Positions 45,243 through 53,999 of a DNA stretch of 64,000 nucleotides are shown piece after piece. The notes under the pieces were generated by a model. The model had not been told where the DNA came from. It saw nothing but the letters and a program-made list of their open reading frames with translations, and did no database searches. The stretch is taken from positions 30,528 through 94,527 of the forward strand of contig NZ_JAVAMB010000020.1 of the NCBI RefSeq assembly GCF_030730925.1, read 5' to 3'. The stretch comes from Flavobacterium sp. DG2-3 (GTDB lineage Bacteria; Bacteroidota; Bacteroidia; Flavobacteriales; Flavobacteriaceae). Position 1 is the first letter of the stretch, and each line of letters begins with the position of its first letter. A program made the translations under genes and the position numbers.

Positions 45243-45881
45243 TTACAATTTTCCCAATTTTGCCATTCCGAAAAGTATCAAAATCGGAATCGCCAAAAGC
45301 ACAACCATCAATGTGTGGTCTGTAAACAGGGATGGCACTTTGATCAAAGTAATCAAATAACCGCCTATAGCACCTCCAAAGTGTGCTGTATGCCCAATAT
45401 TGTCATTTTTAGCCTTCATTCCGTAAATTGAGTATAATAAATATAAAATTCCGAAAAGATAAGCCGGCATCGGAATGACAAAAAAGATCCCGAGCATCAT
45501 ATCGGGCTGTAGTAATATTGCCGAATACAAAACTCCGGTTACAGCGCCAGAAGCTCCGACAGCTCTATAACTATAATCGTTTTTATGAAATAACATGGTC
45601 AAAAGGCTTCCGAAGATTAAACTTCCAAAATAAACCAGAATAAAAGAAAAGTTGCCAAGCCAGCCTAAAACTACGGGAGCAAAAAAATACAGGGTCAGCA
45701 TATTAAAAATTAAATGCATCATATCTACATGCAAAAAACCCGAAGATAACATTCTGATTTGCTCTCCTGAACGAATGCTTCCTACATGAAATTCGTATTT
45801 TCTAAAAAAATAAAGATCGTTAAAACCTTTGTAACTAATAACAACGTTCGCAATGATAATCGCTATTAAAATAATATTCAT
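45243..45881 (-). CDS. Rhomboid-family intramembrane serine protease
   Basis: 212 residues, five or six membrane helices. Catalytic Ser111 lies in GASGAVTG and His167 in HTAHFGGAIGG. MMHLIFNMLTLYFF carries the conserved HLxxNM. It cleaves membrane proteins within the bilayer; the substrate is unknown. It is downstream of the oppositely oriented acyltransferase and probably co-transcribed with the SIMPL gene. Confidence 0.9.
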   Translation of the reverse strand: MNIILIAIIIANVVISYKGFNDLYFFRKYEFHVGSIRSGEQIRMLSSGFLHVDMMHLIFNMLTLYFFAPVVLGWLGNFSFILVYFGSLIFGSLLTMLFHKNDYSYRAVGASGAVTGVLYSAILLQPDMMLGIFFVIPMPAYLFGILYLLYSIYGMKAKNDNIGHTAHFGGAIGGYLITLIKVPSLFTDHTLMVVLLAIPILILFGMAKLGKL

Positions 45882-45971
45882 AAGTACTAATTATTGTGAA
45901 TTGTAAATATAATCATTCTTAAAGATAAGTTAGCAAGAAAGCAAAATATCAATAGCTAATCATTTTTAATT

Positions 45972-45979
45972 TATCTTTG
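45972..45979 (+). promoter_or_regulatory. -7 promoter box of the acyltransferase gene
   Basis: TATCTTTG matches TAnnTTTG, 14 nt before the ATG. I see no clear -33 element. Confidence 0.55.
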
Positions 45980-45993
45980 TAAAAAAAATTTAC

Positions 45994-46866
45994 ATGCAGT
46001 TTCTTGTCTATATTTTAGCCTATCCTTTGCTTTGGCTTATCTCTATACTTCCATTTCCCGTATTTTACCTTTTCTCAGATTTTGTTTATTTTCTGGTTTA
46101 CAGAGTTATCGTATATCGTAAAAAAGTGGTACGCGCAAATCTGGCACTTGCTTTACCGCATTTAAGCGATGCCGAAAGAAAAGATGTAGAAAAGAAATTC
46201 TACAAACACATGTGCGATATGTTTTTGGAAATGGTAAAAACAATGAGCATATCTCCTGAGGAAATGGATAGAAGATTTCATGTTACCAACATTGATCTTG
46301 TGCTTGATTATGCTAAAAAAGGAAAAAGCGTGATTCTTGTAGCTTCGCATTACGCAAGTTATGAGTGGCTGTTAACGATTAATCCTAAACTTGGATTTCA
46401 GGGAGTGGCGGTTTACAAAAAACTGGCAAATCCTTATTTTGATAAATTGGTTCGAAAAATCAGATCTAAATACAATACCGAAATGATCGAAACCAGAAAA
46501 GCGATTCCGACCATGGCCCAAAATCAGCGAAATGGGGTTTTAAGCATGTACGGTTTAGCAAGTGATCAATCTCCAAAATTGGATCGAATTTTTCATTCGA
46601 TGAAATTCATGGGAGTTGAAGTTCCTGTTCATACAGGAGCAGAAATGCTGGCAAAAAAATATGATCTGGCCGTGATTATGGTAAAAGTAAAAAAAGTAAA
46701 AAGAGGTTTTTATGAAGCAACTTTTCTTTCTCTTGCTGATAATCCGAAAGAATTTAAAGACTTTGAAATTACAGAAATGTATCTAAAGGAAGTCGAAAAA
46801 CAAATTCTTGAACAACCCGAATTTTATTTATGGACGCACAAAAGATGGAAACACCGCGTCAAATAA
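45994..46866 (+). CDS. Lysophospholipid/lipid A acyltransferase (LpxL/HtrB-like)
   Basis: 290 residues. One N-terminal helix (LAYPLLWLISILPFPVFYLF) and the acyltransferase motif H-x4-E in ASHYASYEW. Other family features: GLASDQSPKLD and TGAEMLAKKYDLAVIMV. Such enzymes add secondary acyl chains to lipid A. It ends at a repeat element followed by a shared terminator. Confidence 0.85.
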   Translation: MQFLVYILAYPLLWLISILPFPVFYLFSDFVYFLVYRVIVYRKKVVRANLALALPHLSDAERKDVEKKFYKHMCDMFLEMVKTMSISPEEMDRRFHVTNIDLVLDYAKKGKSVILVASHYASYEWLLTINPKLGFQGVAVYKKLANPYFDKLVRKIRSKYNTEMIETRKAIPTMAQNQRNGVLSMYGLASDQSPKLDRIFHSMKFMGVEVPVHTGAEMLAKKYDLAVIMVKVKKVKRGFYEATFLSLADNPKEFKDFEITEMYLKEVEKQILEQPEFYLWTHKRWKHRVK

Positions 46867-46875
46867 ATTTAATTT

Positions 46876-47014
46876 TAACACATAGAAACATAGATTTTTA
46901 TTGATCTGTTTAAGATTAAAGAAAAAGCAAGCTTTAACAACACATAGTTCTATGTGCATCATTCAAAGTGAAACGCCTTTAATAAGTTCCAAAAAGCTAT
47001 GCTTCTATGTGTTA
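46876..47014. repeat. Dispersed palindromic intergenic repeat, copy 2
   Basis: TAACACATAGAAACATAG at 46876-46893 and CTATGCTTCTATGTGTTA at 46997-47014 bound the element (one mismatch to a perfect inverted repeat). A central palindrome, CACATAG-TT-CTATGTG, is at 46941-46956. It is the inverted relative of 11241-11374. Confidence 0.85.
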
Positions 47015-47034
47015 AGAATAATACAATCAAATAG

Positions 47035-47072
47035 AAAAAGCCTCTTTAGAAATTTTCCAAAGAGGCTTTTTT
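47035..47072. terminator. Bidirectional terminator between acyltransferase and GlmM genes
   Basis: The 13-bp stem AAAAAGCCTCTTT / AAAGAGGCTTTTT has a T-run on each strand. Confidence 0.9.
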
Positions 47073-47090
47073 ATTTCAAAACTGAAAATT

Positions 47091-48479
47091 TTAGATTCCA
47101 GCAATTACTTTTATTTCATCAATAATTCGAAGTGCCAATTGATCTGCAGCTTCCTGAGAAGGCGCTTCTGTATAAATACGAATAATTGGCTCTGTGTTTG
47201 ATTTTCTTAAGTGAACCCACTCTGTTGCAAAATCAATTTTTACACCGTCAATTGTAGAAATGTCTTCGTTTTTATATTTCTCTGTCATTTGAGTTAAAAT
47301 CGCATCAACATCAATTTGCGGTGTCAATTCAATTTTATTTTTGCTCATGTAATATTCTGGATAAGAAGCTCTCAAAGCAGAAACAGACATTTTTTTGTTT
47401 GCCAAATGCGTTAAGAACAAGGCTACTCCAACCAAACTGTCACGTCCGTAATGCAATTCAGGATAGATAATTCCACCGTTTCCTTCACCACCAATTACAG
47501 CATTATTTTTCTTCATTAATTCTACAACATTTACTTCGCCTACAGCACTTGCTTCGTAGTTTCCATTATGAGAATTAGTCACATCACGTAAAGCACGAGA
47601 AGAAGACATATTAGAAACTGTATTTCCTGGAGTTTTGCTTAAAACGTAATCTGCAACAGCAACCAAAGTATATTCTTCACCAAACATTTCTCCGTCTTCG
47701 CTAATAAAAGCCAAACGGTCAACATCTGGATCTACTGCGATACCAAAATCTGCTTTTTCTTTTACAACAAGCTCAGAAATATCCGTTAAATGTTCTTTTA
47801 ATGGTTCTGGGTTATGAGGAAAATGTCCGTTTGGTTCGCAGTACAATTCTACTACTTCAACGCCCATTAATTTTAATATTTTAGGAATAATAATTCCTCC
47901 AGACGAATTTACTCCGTCAACTACGACTTTAAATTTAGCCGCTTTTACCGCTTCGATATCAACCAATGGAAGGTTTAAAACTTCATCGATATGAATATCC
48001 ATGTAAGCGTCATTCGAGATCACTTCTCCTAAGCTATCCACATCAGAAAATTCAAAAGCTTCAGCTTCTGCAATTTCAAGGATTTTTGCTCCGTCAGCTC
48101 CACTTAAGAATTCTCCCTTAGCATTTAATAATTTTAAAGCATTCCATTGTTTTGGATTATGAGAAGCAGTTAAGATAATTCCACCGTCTGCTTTTTCTAA
48201 CGGAACAGCCACTTCAACAGTTGGCGTTGTAGAAAGTCCAAGATCGATAACATCGATTCCTAAACCAATTAAAGTATTTACAACTAAGTTGTGAATCATT
48301 GGCCCAGAAATTCTAGCATCACGGCCAATTACAACAGTCAATTTATCTTTAGCAATATTATTTTTTAAGAAAGTTCCGTACGCCGACGCAAATTTCACTG
48401 CATCAACAGGAGTTAGATTATCTCCCACTTTTCCTCCGATCGTCCCACGGATTCCAGAAATAGATTTTATTAAAGTCAT
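47091..48479 (-). CDS. glmM: Phosphoglucosamine mutase GlmM
   Basis: 462 residues, the usual length for this alpha-D-phosphohexomutase. The active-site serine is in TASHNPKQWNALK (Ser106); the metal loop is VDPDVDRLAF; the sugar-binding region is GEGNGGI; the phosphate-binding end is RKSNTEPIIRIYTEA. It makes glucosamine-1-phosphate for cell-wall and LPS precursors. Sequence alone does not exclude a phosphoglucomutase role. Confidence 0.85.
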   Translation of the reverse strand: MTLIKSISGIRGTIGGKVGDNLTPVDAVKFASAYGTFLKNNIAKDKLTVVIGRDARISGPMIHNLVVNTLIGLGIDVIDLGLSTTPTVEVAVPLEKADGGIILTASHNPKQWNALKLLNAKGEFLSGADGAKILEIAEAEAFEFSDVDSLGEVISNDAYMDIHIDEVLNLPLVDIEAVKAAKFKVVVDGVNSSGGIIIPKILKLMGVEVVELYCEPNGHFPHNPEPLKEHLTDISELVVKEKADFGIAVDPDVDRLAFISEDGEMFGEEYTLVAVADYVLSKTPGNTVSNMSSSRALRDVTNSHNGNYEASAVGEVNVVELMKKNNAVIGGEGNGGIIYPELHYGRDSLVGVALFLTHLANKKMSVSALRASYPEYYMSKNKIELTPQIDVDAILTQMTEKYKNEDISTIDGVKIDFATEWVHLRKSNTEPIIRIYTEAPSQEAADQLALRIIDEIKVIAGI

Positions 48480-48505
48480 TTTTGTGAGTTATGGTTATTT
48501 TTTTA

Positions 48506-48513
48506 CAAATATA
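48506..48513 (-). promoter_or_regulatory. -7 promoter box of glmM
   Basis: The minus strand reads TATATTTG, a perfect TAnnTTTG, about 27 nt before the glmM ATG. Confidence 0.6.
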
Positions 48514-48515
48514 GA

Positions 48516-48726
48516 AAAGTTGCCGAGATTCTTAGATGCTAAGTTTTAATAAAAAAGGTTCTAAGAGTCTTAGCTGCTAAGCTTCTAAGCCTCTCACAAC
48601 CTTAGCAGCGCAGTAGCTTAGTAGCTTAGCAACTTTGAATTTATATAACAAAACCATTTAAAAAAGTTTTATTACATTTACAATAATAAGCTTCGTTTCT
48701 TAGTACCTCAGAACCTTAGCAGCTTA
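48516..48726. repeat. Low-complexity CTTAGCAGCTTAG-type repeat block
   Basis: The stretch 48516-48636 is bounded by AAAGTTGC and GCAACTTT and is filled with variants of TTAGCAGCTTAGCA and its complement. Another block lies at about 48690-48726 (ACCTTAGCAGCTTA). There is no coding capacity. Confidence 0.7.
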
Positions 48727-48736
48727 AAAATAAAAC

Positions 48737-49321
48737 ATGAATTTCTTAGCCCACATATACCTTTCTGGAGAAAATGATCTGATTAAAATCGGGAATTTTA
48801 TGGCTGACGGAATTCGCGGCAAGCACTTCGAACATTTTCCCGAAGATGTTCAAAAAGGAATTTTACTGCATCGATTCATAGACACCTATACCGATTCTCA
48901 CGATATTTTTAGAAAAAGCACCAAACGCCTTCACGATCGCTACCATCATTATGCGGGGGTTATTGTAGATATTGTTTACGATCATTTTCTTGCCAAAAAC
49001 TGGACTCAATATTCTGATGAAAAATTAGAGCTTTTTGTGAAACGTTTTTACCATTCGCTACATGATAATTACGATATTCTTACCGAAAAAACGCAGGGTT
49101 TAATGCCGTATATGATTGAAAGAAACTGGCTTTTAAGTTATCGAACTACTGACGGAATTCACAATATCCTGACTCAAATGGACAGAAGGTCTAAAAACAT
49201 TTCGCAAATGCAATATGCTGTTGAAGAGCTTATTGAATTTTATGATGAATTTGAAGAAGAATTTACACTTTTCTTTGAAGAAATGAGAGAAGAGGCCAAA
49301 GGAAAATTGCTTTCTCTTTAA
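48737..49321 (+). CDS. ACP phosphodiesterase (DUF479)
   Basis: 194 residues, the size of AcpH. It begins MNFLAHIYLSG and carries FMADGIRGK, GILLHRFIDTYTDSH and YHHYAGVIVDIVYDHFLAKNW, with His/Asp pairs spaced as in HD-like metal sites. AcpH removes the phosphopantetheine arm from acyl carrier protein. It is 24 nt before the gamma-glutamyltransferase gene. Confidence 0.85.
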   Translation: MNFLAHIYLSGENDLIKIGNFMADGIRGKHFEHFPEDVQKGILLHRFIDTYTDSHDIFRKSTKRLHDRYHHYAGVIVDIVYDHFLAKNWTQYSDEKLELFVKRFYHSLHDNYDILTEKTQGLMPYMIERNWLLSYRTTDGIHNILTQMDRRSKNISQMQYAVEELIEFYDEFEEEFTLFFEEMREEAKGKLLSL

Positions 49322-49345
49322 GCCCGTATTTAAAATTTATTGCCC

Positions 49346-51034
49346 ATGAAAAAAATTACATTTTTAATAGCACTTTTATATCTAAACAGCAGTCATGCAC
49401 AAGAAATCGCTTCAAAACCAACGGGATTAGTGGTATCAAAAGCGATGGTGGTTTCTGCCCGCGAAGAAGCATCAAAAATTGGTTCTGACATTATGAAAAG
49501 AGGCGGAAATGCCTTTGATGCCATGGTCGGAACGGAACTAGCTCTTGCAGTTGCTTTCCCATTTGCAGGAAATATTGGCGGCGGCGGATTTATGGTGTAC
49601 AGAAAAGCAAATGGCGAAGTCGGTTCTTTAGATTATCGCGAAAAAGCACCGTTAGCAGCCACAAAAGACATGTTTTTGGACAGCGAAGGAAATGTTATAA
49701 AAGGAAAAAGCACCCAAACAGCTCTTGCCATTGGTGTTCCGGGAACAATTGCGGGCGTTTTTGCTGTACATAAAAAGTATGGAACGATGCCTATTTCTAA
49801 AATTCTTGAGCCTGTAATTGCTTTAGCAGAAAGAGGCGTTATCGTTACCCAAAAACAGGAGAAAAGCTTAAAAGATTATCATGAAAGCATTGTGAAAATT
49901 AATGGTGAAAATTCGCTGTTATCAGGCAATTTCAAAGAAAACGACACGATCAAATATCCTGCATTAGCTAAGACTTTAAGAAGGATTCAGAAAAAAGGGA
50001 GAAACGAATTCTACAAAGGGGAAACGGCAAAAATATTAGTCCATTATCTTAAAGAAAAAGGCGGCATTATTACGCTACAAGATTTATCAAAATACGAAGC
50101 CAAGTGGAGAAAACCGCTTCAGTTTACTTATAAAGATTTAAAAATAACCTCGATGGCGCCTCCAAGCAGTGGCGGAATTTGTCTGGCTCAAATTTTAAAA
50201 ATGCTCGAGCCTTATGATTTAGCTAAAATGGGACATAATTCGGCAGATGCAATTCAGGTTATTGTAGAAGCAGAAAGAAGAGCTTATGCCGATAGAAGTT
50301 ATTTTTTAGGCGATCCAGATTTTGTCAAAATTCCAGTTAAAGAATTATTGGATGAAAATTATTTGCGTGAAAGAATGGCGAGTTTTAATCCTGAAAAAGC
50401 CACTTTATCTACCGAAATAAAAGAAGGAAAAGTCAATTATGCCGAAAGTACAGAAACAACGCATTATTCGATTGTAGATCAATTTGGAAATGCGATTGCG
50501 GCTACAACAACCTTAAATGACGGATACGGTTCTAAATATTACTGCGACGAACTAGGTTTCTTTTTAAATAATGAAATGGATGATTTTAGTGCTAAACCTG
50601 GATCTCCAAATATGTTTGGTTTAGTTGGAAATGAAGCCAACAGTATTGCGCCCCAAAAGCGAATGTTAAGTTCTATGACGCCAACAATTGTAGAAAAAGA
50701 CGGAAAACTGTTTATGGTTGTAGGAACTCCAGGAGGCTCTACCATTATTACTTCTGTGTTGCAGACTATTTTGAATGTTTACGAATATAAATTGAGCATG
50801 CAGGAAGCTGTAAATGCTCCTCGTTTTCATCATCAGTGGCTGCCCGATTTGATTACTTTTGAACCCAATACTTTCGAAACTAAAACCATAGACCGTCTTA
50901 AGGCTAAAAGTTATATTATTAACGAAAAACCAACACCTATAATTGGAAAGGTGGATGCTATCTTGGTTCTTCCAGATAATAAACTAGAAGCGGGAGCCGA
51001 TTTTAGAGGAGATGATACTGCAGTTGGATTTTAA
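49346..51034 (+). CDS. ggt: Gamma-glutamyltransferase
   Basis: 562 residues from the ATG at 49346; a TTG six bases upstream is not needed. The signal peptide is MKKITFLIALLYLNSSHAQ. Autoprocessing would cut before the Thr of ESTETTHYS (about residue 371), giving large and small subunits. GNIGGGGFMVYR and MLSSMTPTIV-GTPGGS are also conserved. It hydrolyses or transfers gamma-glutamyl groups of glutathione in the periplasm. Confidence 0.92.
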   Translation: MKKITFLIALLYLNSSHAQEIASKPTGLVVSKAMVVSAREEASKIGSDIMKRGGNAFDAMVGTELALAVAFPFAGNIGGGGFMVYRKANGEVGSLDYREKAPLAATKDMFLDSEGNVIKGKSTQTALAIGVPGTIAGVFAVHKKYGTMPISKILEPVIALAERGVIVTQKQEKSLKDYHESIVKINGENSLLSGNFKENDTIKYPALAKTLRRIQKKGRNEFYKGETAKILVHYLKEKGGIITLQDLSKYEAKWRKPLQFTYKDLKITSMAPPSSGGICLAQILKMLEPYDLAKMGHNSADAIQVIVEAERRAYADRSYFLGDPDFVKIPVKELLDENYLRERMASFNPEKATLSTEIKEGKVNYAESTETTHYSIVDQFGNAIAATTTLNDGYGSKYYCDELGFFLNNEMDDFSAKPGSPNMFGLVGNEANSIAPQKRMLSSMTPTIVEKDGKLFMVVGTPGGSTIITSVLQTILNVYEYKLSMQEAVNAPRFHHQWLPDLITFEPNTFETKTIDRLKAKSYIINEKPTPIIGKVDAILVLPDNKLEAGADFRGDDTAVGF

Positions 51035-51068
51035 TCGTTTATAGTTTTTATTATCTAAGATTATACCC

Positions 51069-51076
51069 TAATTTTG
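51069..51076 (+). promoter_or_regulatory. -7 box upstream of the ClC gene
   Basis: TAATTTTG fits TAnnTTTG and is 25 nt before the ATG. No clear -33. Confidence 0.45.
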
Positions 51077-51100
51077 TAAAACAGATAATTTTAAGACATA

Positions 51101-52885
51101 ATGATAAGAAAATATTTCAGAAGACTAGAAAGTATAATTGCTTTGGCACAATCGTTAATGACTCCAAAACAATTTCTTTTTTTATCTAGTGTTTTAACCG
51201 GAATATCATGTGCTTTTGCCGTAATTGTTCTTAAAGCCTTCGCACACAGCGTTTTTTCTTTTGCCACATACATTAACGGAATACTAAAATTGAGCTTCAT
51301 TAATAGTATCCTGCCAATTATTGGTATTTTATTAACGGTTTTAGTGGTAAAAAAAGTCCTTAACGGTACCATTCAAAAAGGAACTTCACAAATCCTTTAT
51401 GCTGTAGCCAAAAAAGCAAGTATTATCCCGAAAAAGCAGATGTACGCGCAGATTGTGACGAGTTCCTTGACAGTTGGTTTAGGAGGTTCTGCAGGTTTGG
51501 AGAGTCCGATTGTGATAACGGGAGCAGCTTTCGGTTCCAATTTTGCTCAAAATTATAAACTGCAATACAAAGACAGAACTTTATTAATTGGTTGTGGTGT
51601 TGCTGCCGGAATCGCAGCAGCATTTAACGCTCCAATTGCAGGAGTACTTTTTGCTATTGAGGTTTTATTGGTAGATGTAAGTATCTCTGCCTTTACTCCT
51701 ATTATGATTTCTGCCGCAACAGGTGCTTTGGTTTCTGCTATTGTCTTAGACGAAAGCATTTTATTAAGTTTCAAAAAGCAAGAAACTTTCGATTTTCATA
51801 ATATTCCTTTCTATGTTCTTTTGGGGGTTCTTACTGGATTGGCCGCGATTTATTACTCGAGAAATTTTCAGAAAGTCGAACATTATTTTGCCAAACAGCA
51901 GATTAATCCATACAAAAAGGCTTTAATTGGCTCTTCGCTTTTAGCGTTACTGATCTTTATTTTCCCGACCTTATTTGGTGAAGGTTACGAAAGCATTAGA
52001 ACACTTTCTGAGGCAGATCCTGGAAAAATATTAGATAACACCTTATTTGCCGATTTTAGAAATAATCAATGGGTTTTGCTTTTATTTGTAGGAGCTACTA
52101 TGATGGTTAAGGTTTTTGCTTCTGGATTAACCATTGGAAGCGGCGGAAACGGAGGTAACTTCGCTCCTTCTCTATTCTTGGGTTCTTATCTGGGGTATTT
52201 CTTTTCTAAATTAGTTACGTTAGTGGGTTTATCTAAACTTCCAATTTCCAATTTCACAATGGTCGGAATGGCTGGAATTCTAAGCGGTTTATTTCATGCT
52301 CCGCTTACCGCTATTTTCTTAATTGCTGAAATTACTGGAGGTTACGGATTAATGATTCCGCTTATGATTGTTTCTTCCATCAGTTTTGCTATTTCTAAAC
52401 GTTACGAAAAGTATTCGCTTGACGTAAAAGGATTGGTTAAAAAAGGACATGCTTTTACCAGCAATAAAGATTCTAATATTTTATCGACTTTAGATATTGA
52501 TACTATCATTCAATGCGATTATTTAACCGTTCATCCTGATGAAAATTTAAGCAAATTAGTCGATCTTATTTCACATTCTAATCAGGTGGTTTTTGCAGTT
52601 GTCAATAACGATAAAGATCTTGTCGGAGTGGTTCACTTTAATGACATTCGAGAAATTATATTCAACTCTTACCGCGTAAAATATACCTCTATTAAAGATG
52701 TTATGAAATCACCATTAGCAACAATTTCTACACTTGATAGCATGGAAATCGTAATGCGAAAGTTTGAAACTTCAAAATCGGCGTTTCTTCCTGTTTTAAG
52801 AGATGGAAAATATTATGGCTTCATTTCCAAATCAATAGCACTTGAAGCTTATAGAACAAAACTTCGTTCTATGACAATTGAATAA
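51101..52885 (+). CDS. ClC-family chloride channel/H+ antiporter with CBS domains
   Basis: 594 residues. The selectivity-filter motifs are visible: GGSAGLESP (the gating Glu is Glu134), and GSGGNGGNFAPSLFLG for GxFxP. About ten helices precede a C-terminal CBS pair (about 475-590, DTIIQCDYLTVHPDENLSKL and IKDVMKSPLATISTLDSMEI). The Glu favours a Cl-/H+ exchanger rather than a pure channel. Confidence 0.88.
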   Translation: MIRKYFRRLESIIALAQSLMTPKQFLFLSSVLTGISCAFAVIVLKAFAHSVFSFATYINGILKLSFINSILPIIGILLTVLVVKKVLNGTIQKGTSQILYAVAKKASIIPKKQMYAQIVTSSLTVGLGGSAGLESPIVITGAAFGSNFAQNYKLQYKDRTLLIGCGVAAGIAAAFNAPIAGVLFAIEVLLVDVSISAFTPIMISAATGALVSAIVLDESILLSFKKQETFDFHNIPFYVLLGVLTGLAAIYYSRNFQKVEHYFAKQQINPYKKALIGSSLLALLIFIFPTLFGEGYESIRTLSEADPGKILDNTLFADFRNNQWVLLLFVGATMMVKVFASGLTIGSGGNGGNFAPSLFLGSYLGYFFSKLVTLVGLSKLPISNFTMVGMAGILSGLFHAPLTAIFLIAEITGGYGLMIPLMIVSSISFAISKRYEKYSLDVKGLVKKGHAFTSNKDSNILSTLDIDTIIQCDYLTVHPDENLSKLVDLISHSNQVVFAVVNNDKDLVGVVHFNDIREIIFNSYRVKYTSIKDVMKSPLATISTLDSMEIVMRKFETSKSAFLPVLRDGKYYGFISKSIALEAYRTKLRSMTIE

Positions 52886-52886
52886 G

Positions 52887-52930
52887 CTTAATATCGGATA
52901 AGTTAAAAATTTTAATTATCCGATATTAAG
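52887..52930. promoter_or_regulatory. Perfect 15-bp inverted repeat upstream of fic
   Basis: The arms CTTAATATCGGATAA and TTATCCGATATTAAG are exact complements separated by 14 nt. The right arm reaches within 3 nt of the -7 box, covering the -33 region. It stands immediately after the ClC stop. No T-run follows, so it fits an operator better than a terminator. Confidence 0.6.
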
Positions 52931-52933
52931 ACA

Positions 52934-52941
52934 TATCTTTG
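52934..52941 (+). promoter_or_regulatory. -7 promoter box of fic
   Basis: TATCTTTG matches TAnnTTTG exactly and ends 4 nt before the ATG at 52946. Transcription would start at or next to the ATG, giving a leaderless mRNA. Confidence 0.6.
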
Positions 52942-52945
52942 TGGC

Positions 52946-53899
52946 ATGTGGAATATCGATTTAACATACCGCACAGAATTTGAATCAACCTTTGAAAGAT
53001 TGTATCAAAAAAGACAGGATTTGCAGAACAGCAGACCACTGCCTAACATCGCTTTGAACAAAATTCGCGAAAGCCTTTCCTTAGAATGGACATATAATTC
53101 TAATAGTATTGAAGGAAATACCATGAGTTTAAGAGAAACCCAAATGGTTATTCAAGAAGGAATTACAATTAAAGGAAAATCACTTCGAGAGCATTTTGAA
53201 GTACACAATCATTATAAAGCCATTGATTATTTATACTCGATTGTCAGCGACGATTACAAACTAAGAAGCATCGATATTCTATCTATTCATGGTTTGGTTT
53301 TACGATCTATTGAAGATGATTTTGCAGGACGCATTCGAAATGGTGGCGTTAGAATTTCTGGTGCTAATTTCATGCCTCCAAATGCCAATAAAGTTTCAGA
53401 TTATCTGGATGAACTGATTGATTTTATCAATACAAATCCTTTAGGTTTAAACGATATTGAACTCGCAACGATTTACCATCATAAACTAGTTTGGATTCAT
53501 CCTTTTTTTGATGGAAATGGAAGAACAGTTCGCTTAAGTATGAATTTGCTATTAATGCGCTGTGGCTTTCCGCCTGCCATTATTCTTAAAAACGACCGTA
53601 AAAAATATTACGAAGCGCTTAATCAGGCTAACAATGGCAATTATCAAAAACTAATTCTTTTGATGTGTCAGGCTTTAGAACGCACACTCAATATTTACTT
53701 AAATTCAATGCCTGGAAGCAGTTATGATTTTCAGCCAATAGTAAATATTGTGAGTGAGCCCGAAAGCCCTTATGGCCAAGAATACATTAGTCTGCTTGCC
53801 CGAACCGGTAAAATTGATGCTTACAAAGAAGGACGAACTTGGTACACCTCTAAAGAAGCCATCGAAGAATATATGGCAACAAGAAAAAGAAAACGCTGA
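52946..53899 (+). CDS. Fic-domain AMP transferase-type protein with N-terminal inhibitory helix
   Basis: 317 residues. N-terminal inhibitory motif S-N-S-I-E-G (52-57, fitting [S/T]-x3-E-[G/N]), then the catalytic loop HPFFDGNGR (185-193). The last 40 residues (about 278-311, EYISLLARTGKIDAYKEGRT with a following YTSKEAIEEYM) resemble an excisionase/MerR-like winged helix that would bind DNA. Fic proteins usually transfer AMP to a Tyr/Ser/Thr of a target; the inhibitory Glu blocks ATP until released. There is no Fic-specific antitoxin gene, as expected for a self-inhibited member. Confidence 0.9.
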   Translation: MWNIDLTYRTEFESTFERLYQKRQDLQNSRPLPNIALNKIRESLSLEWTYNSNSIEGNTMSLRETQMVIQEGITIKGKSLREHFEVHNHYKAIDYLYSIVSDDYKLRSIDILSIHGLVLRSIEDDFAGRIRNGGVRISGANFMPPNANKVSDYLDELIDFINTNPLGLNDIELATIYHHKLVWIHPFFDGNGRTVRLSMNLLLMRCGFPPAIILKNDRKKYYEALNQANNGNYQKLILLMCQALERTLNIYLNSMPGSSYDFQPIVNIVSEPESPYGQEYISLLARTGKIDAYKEGRTWYTSKEAIEEYMATRKRKR

Positions 53900-53916
53900 T
53901 ATTAAATCAGCGTTTT
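53890..53916 (+). terminator. Terminator of fic
   Basis: AAAACGCTGA and TCAGCGTTTT form a 10-bp stem overlapping the fic stop, followed by Ts. Confidence 0.85.
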
Positions 53917-53975
53917 TGTTATTATTTGTAACATAAAGTTTTGCTATCGAGCACTAAAAGAACAAATCAAAGTGG

Positions 53976-53983
53976 TAACTTTG
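53976..53983 (+). promoter_or_regulatory. -7 promoter box of uvrA
   Basis: TAACTTTG, 17 nt before the ATG at 54000. The start point would be near 53988-53990, which rules out the in-frame TTG at 53988 as a start. Confidence 0.6.
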
Positions 53984-53999
53984 CGTTTTGCTCAAAATT

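Noticed and set aside
51091..51372. 93-codon frame on the minus strand overlapping the ClC gene start
   Set aside because: It is antisense to the ClC N-terminus and lacks supporting signals.
53988..53999. TTG start of uvrA
   Set aside because: It coincides with the predicted transcript start and adds residues not found at the usual UvrA N-terminus.
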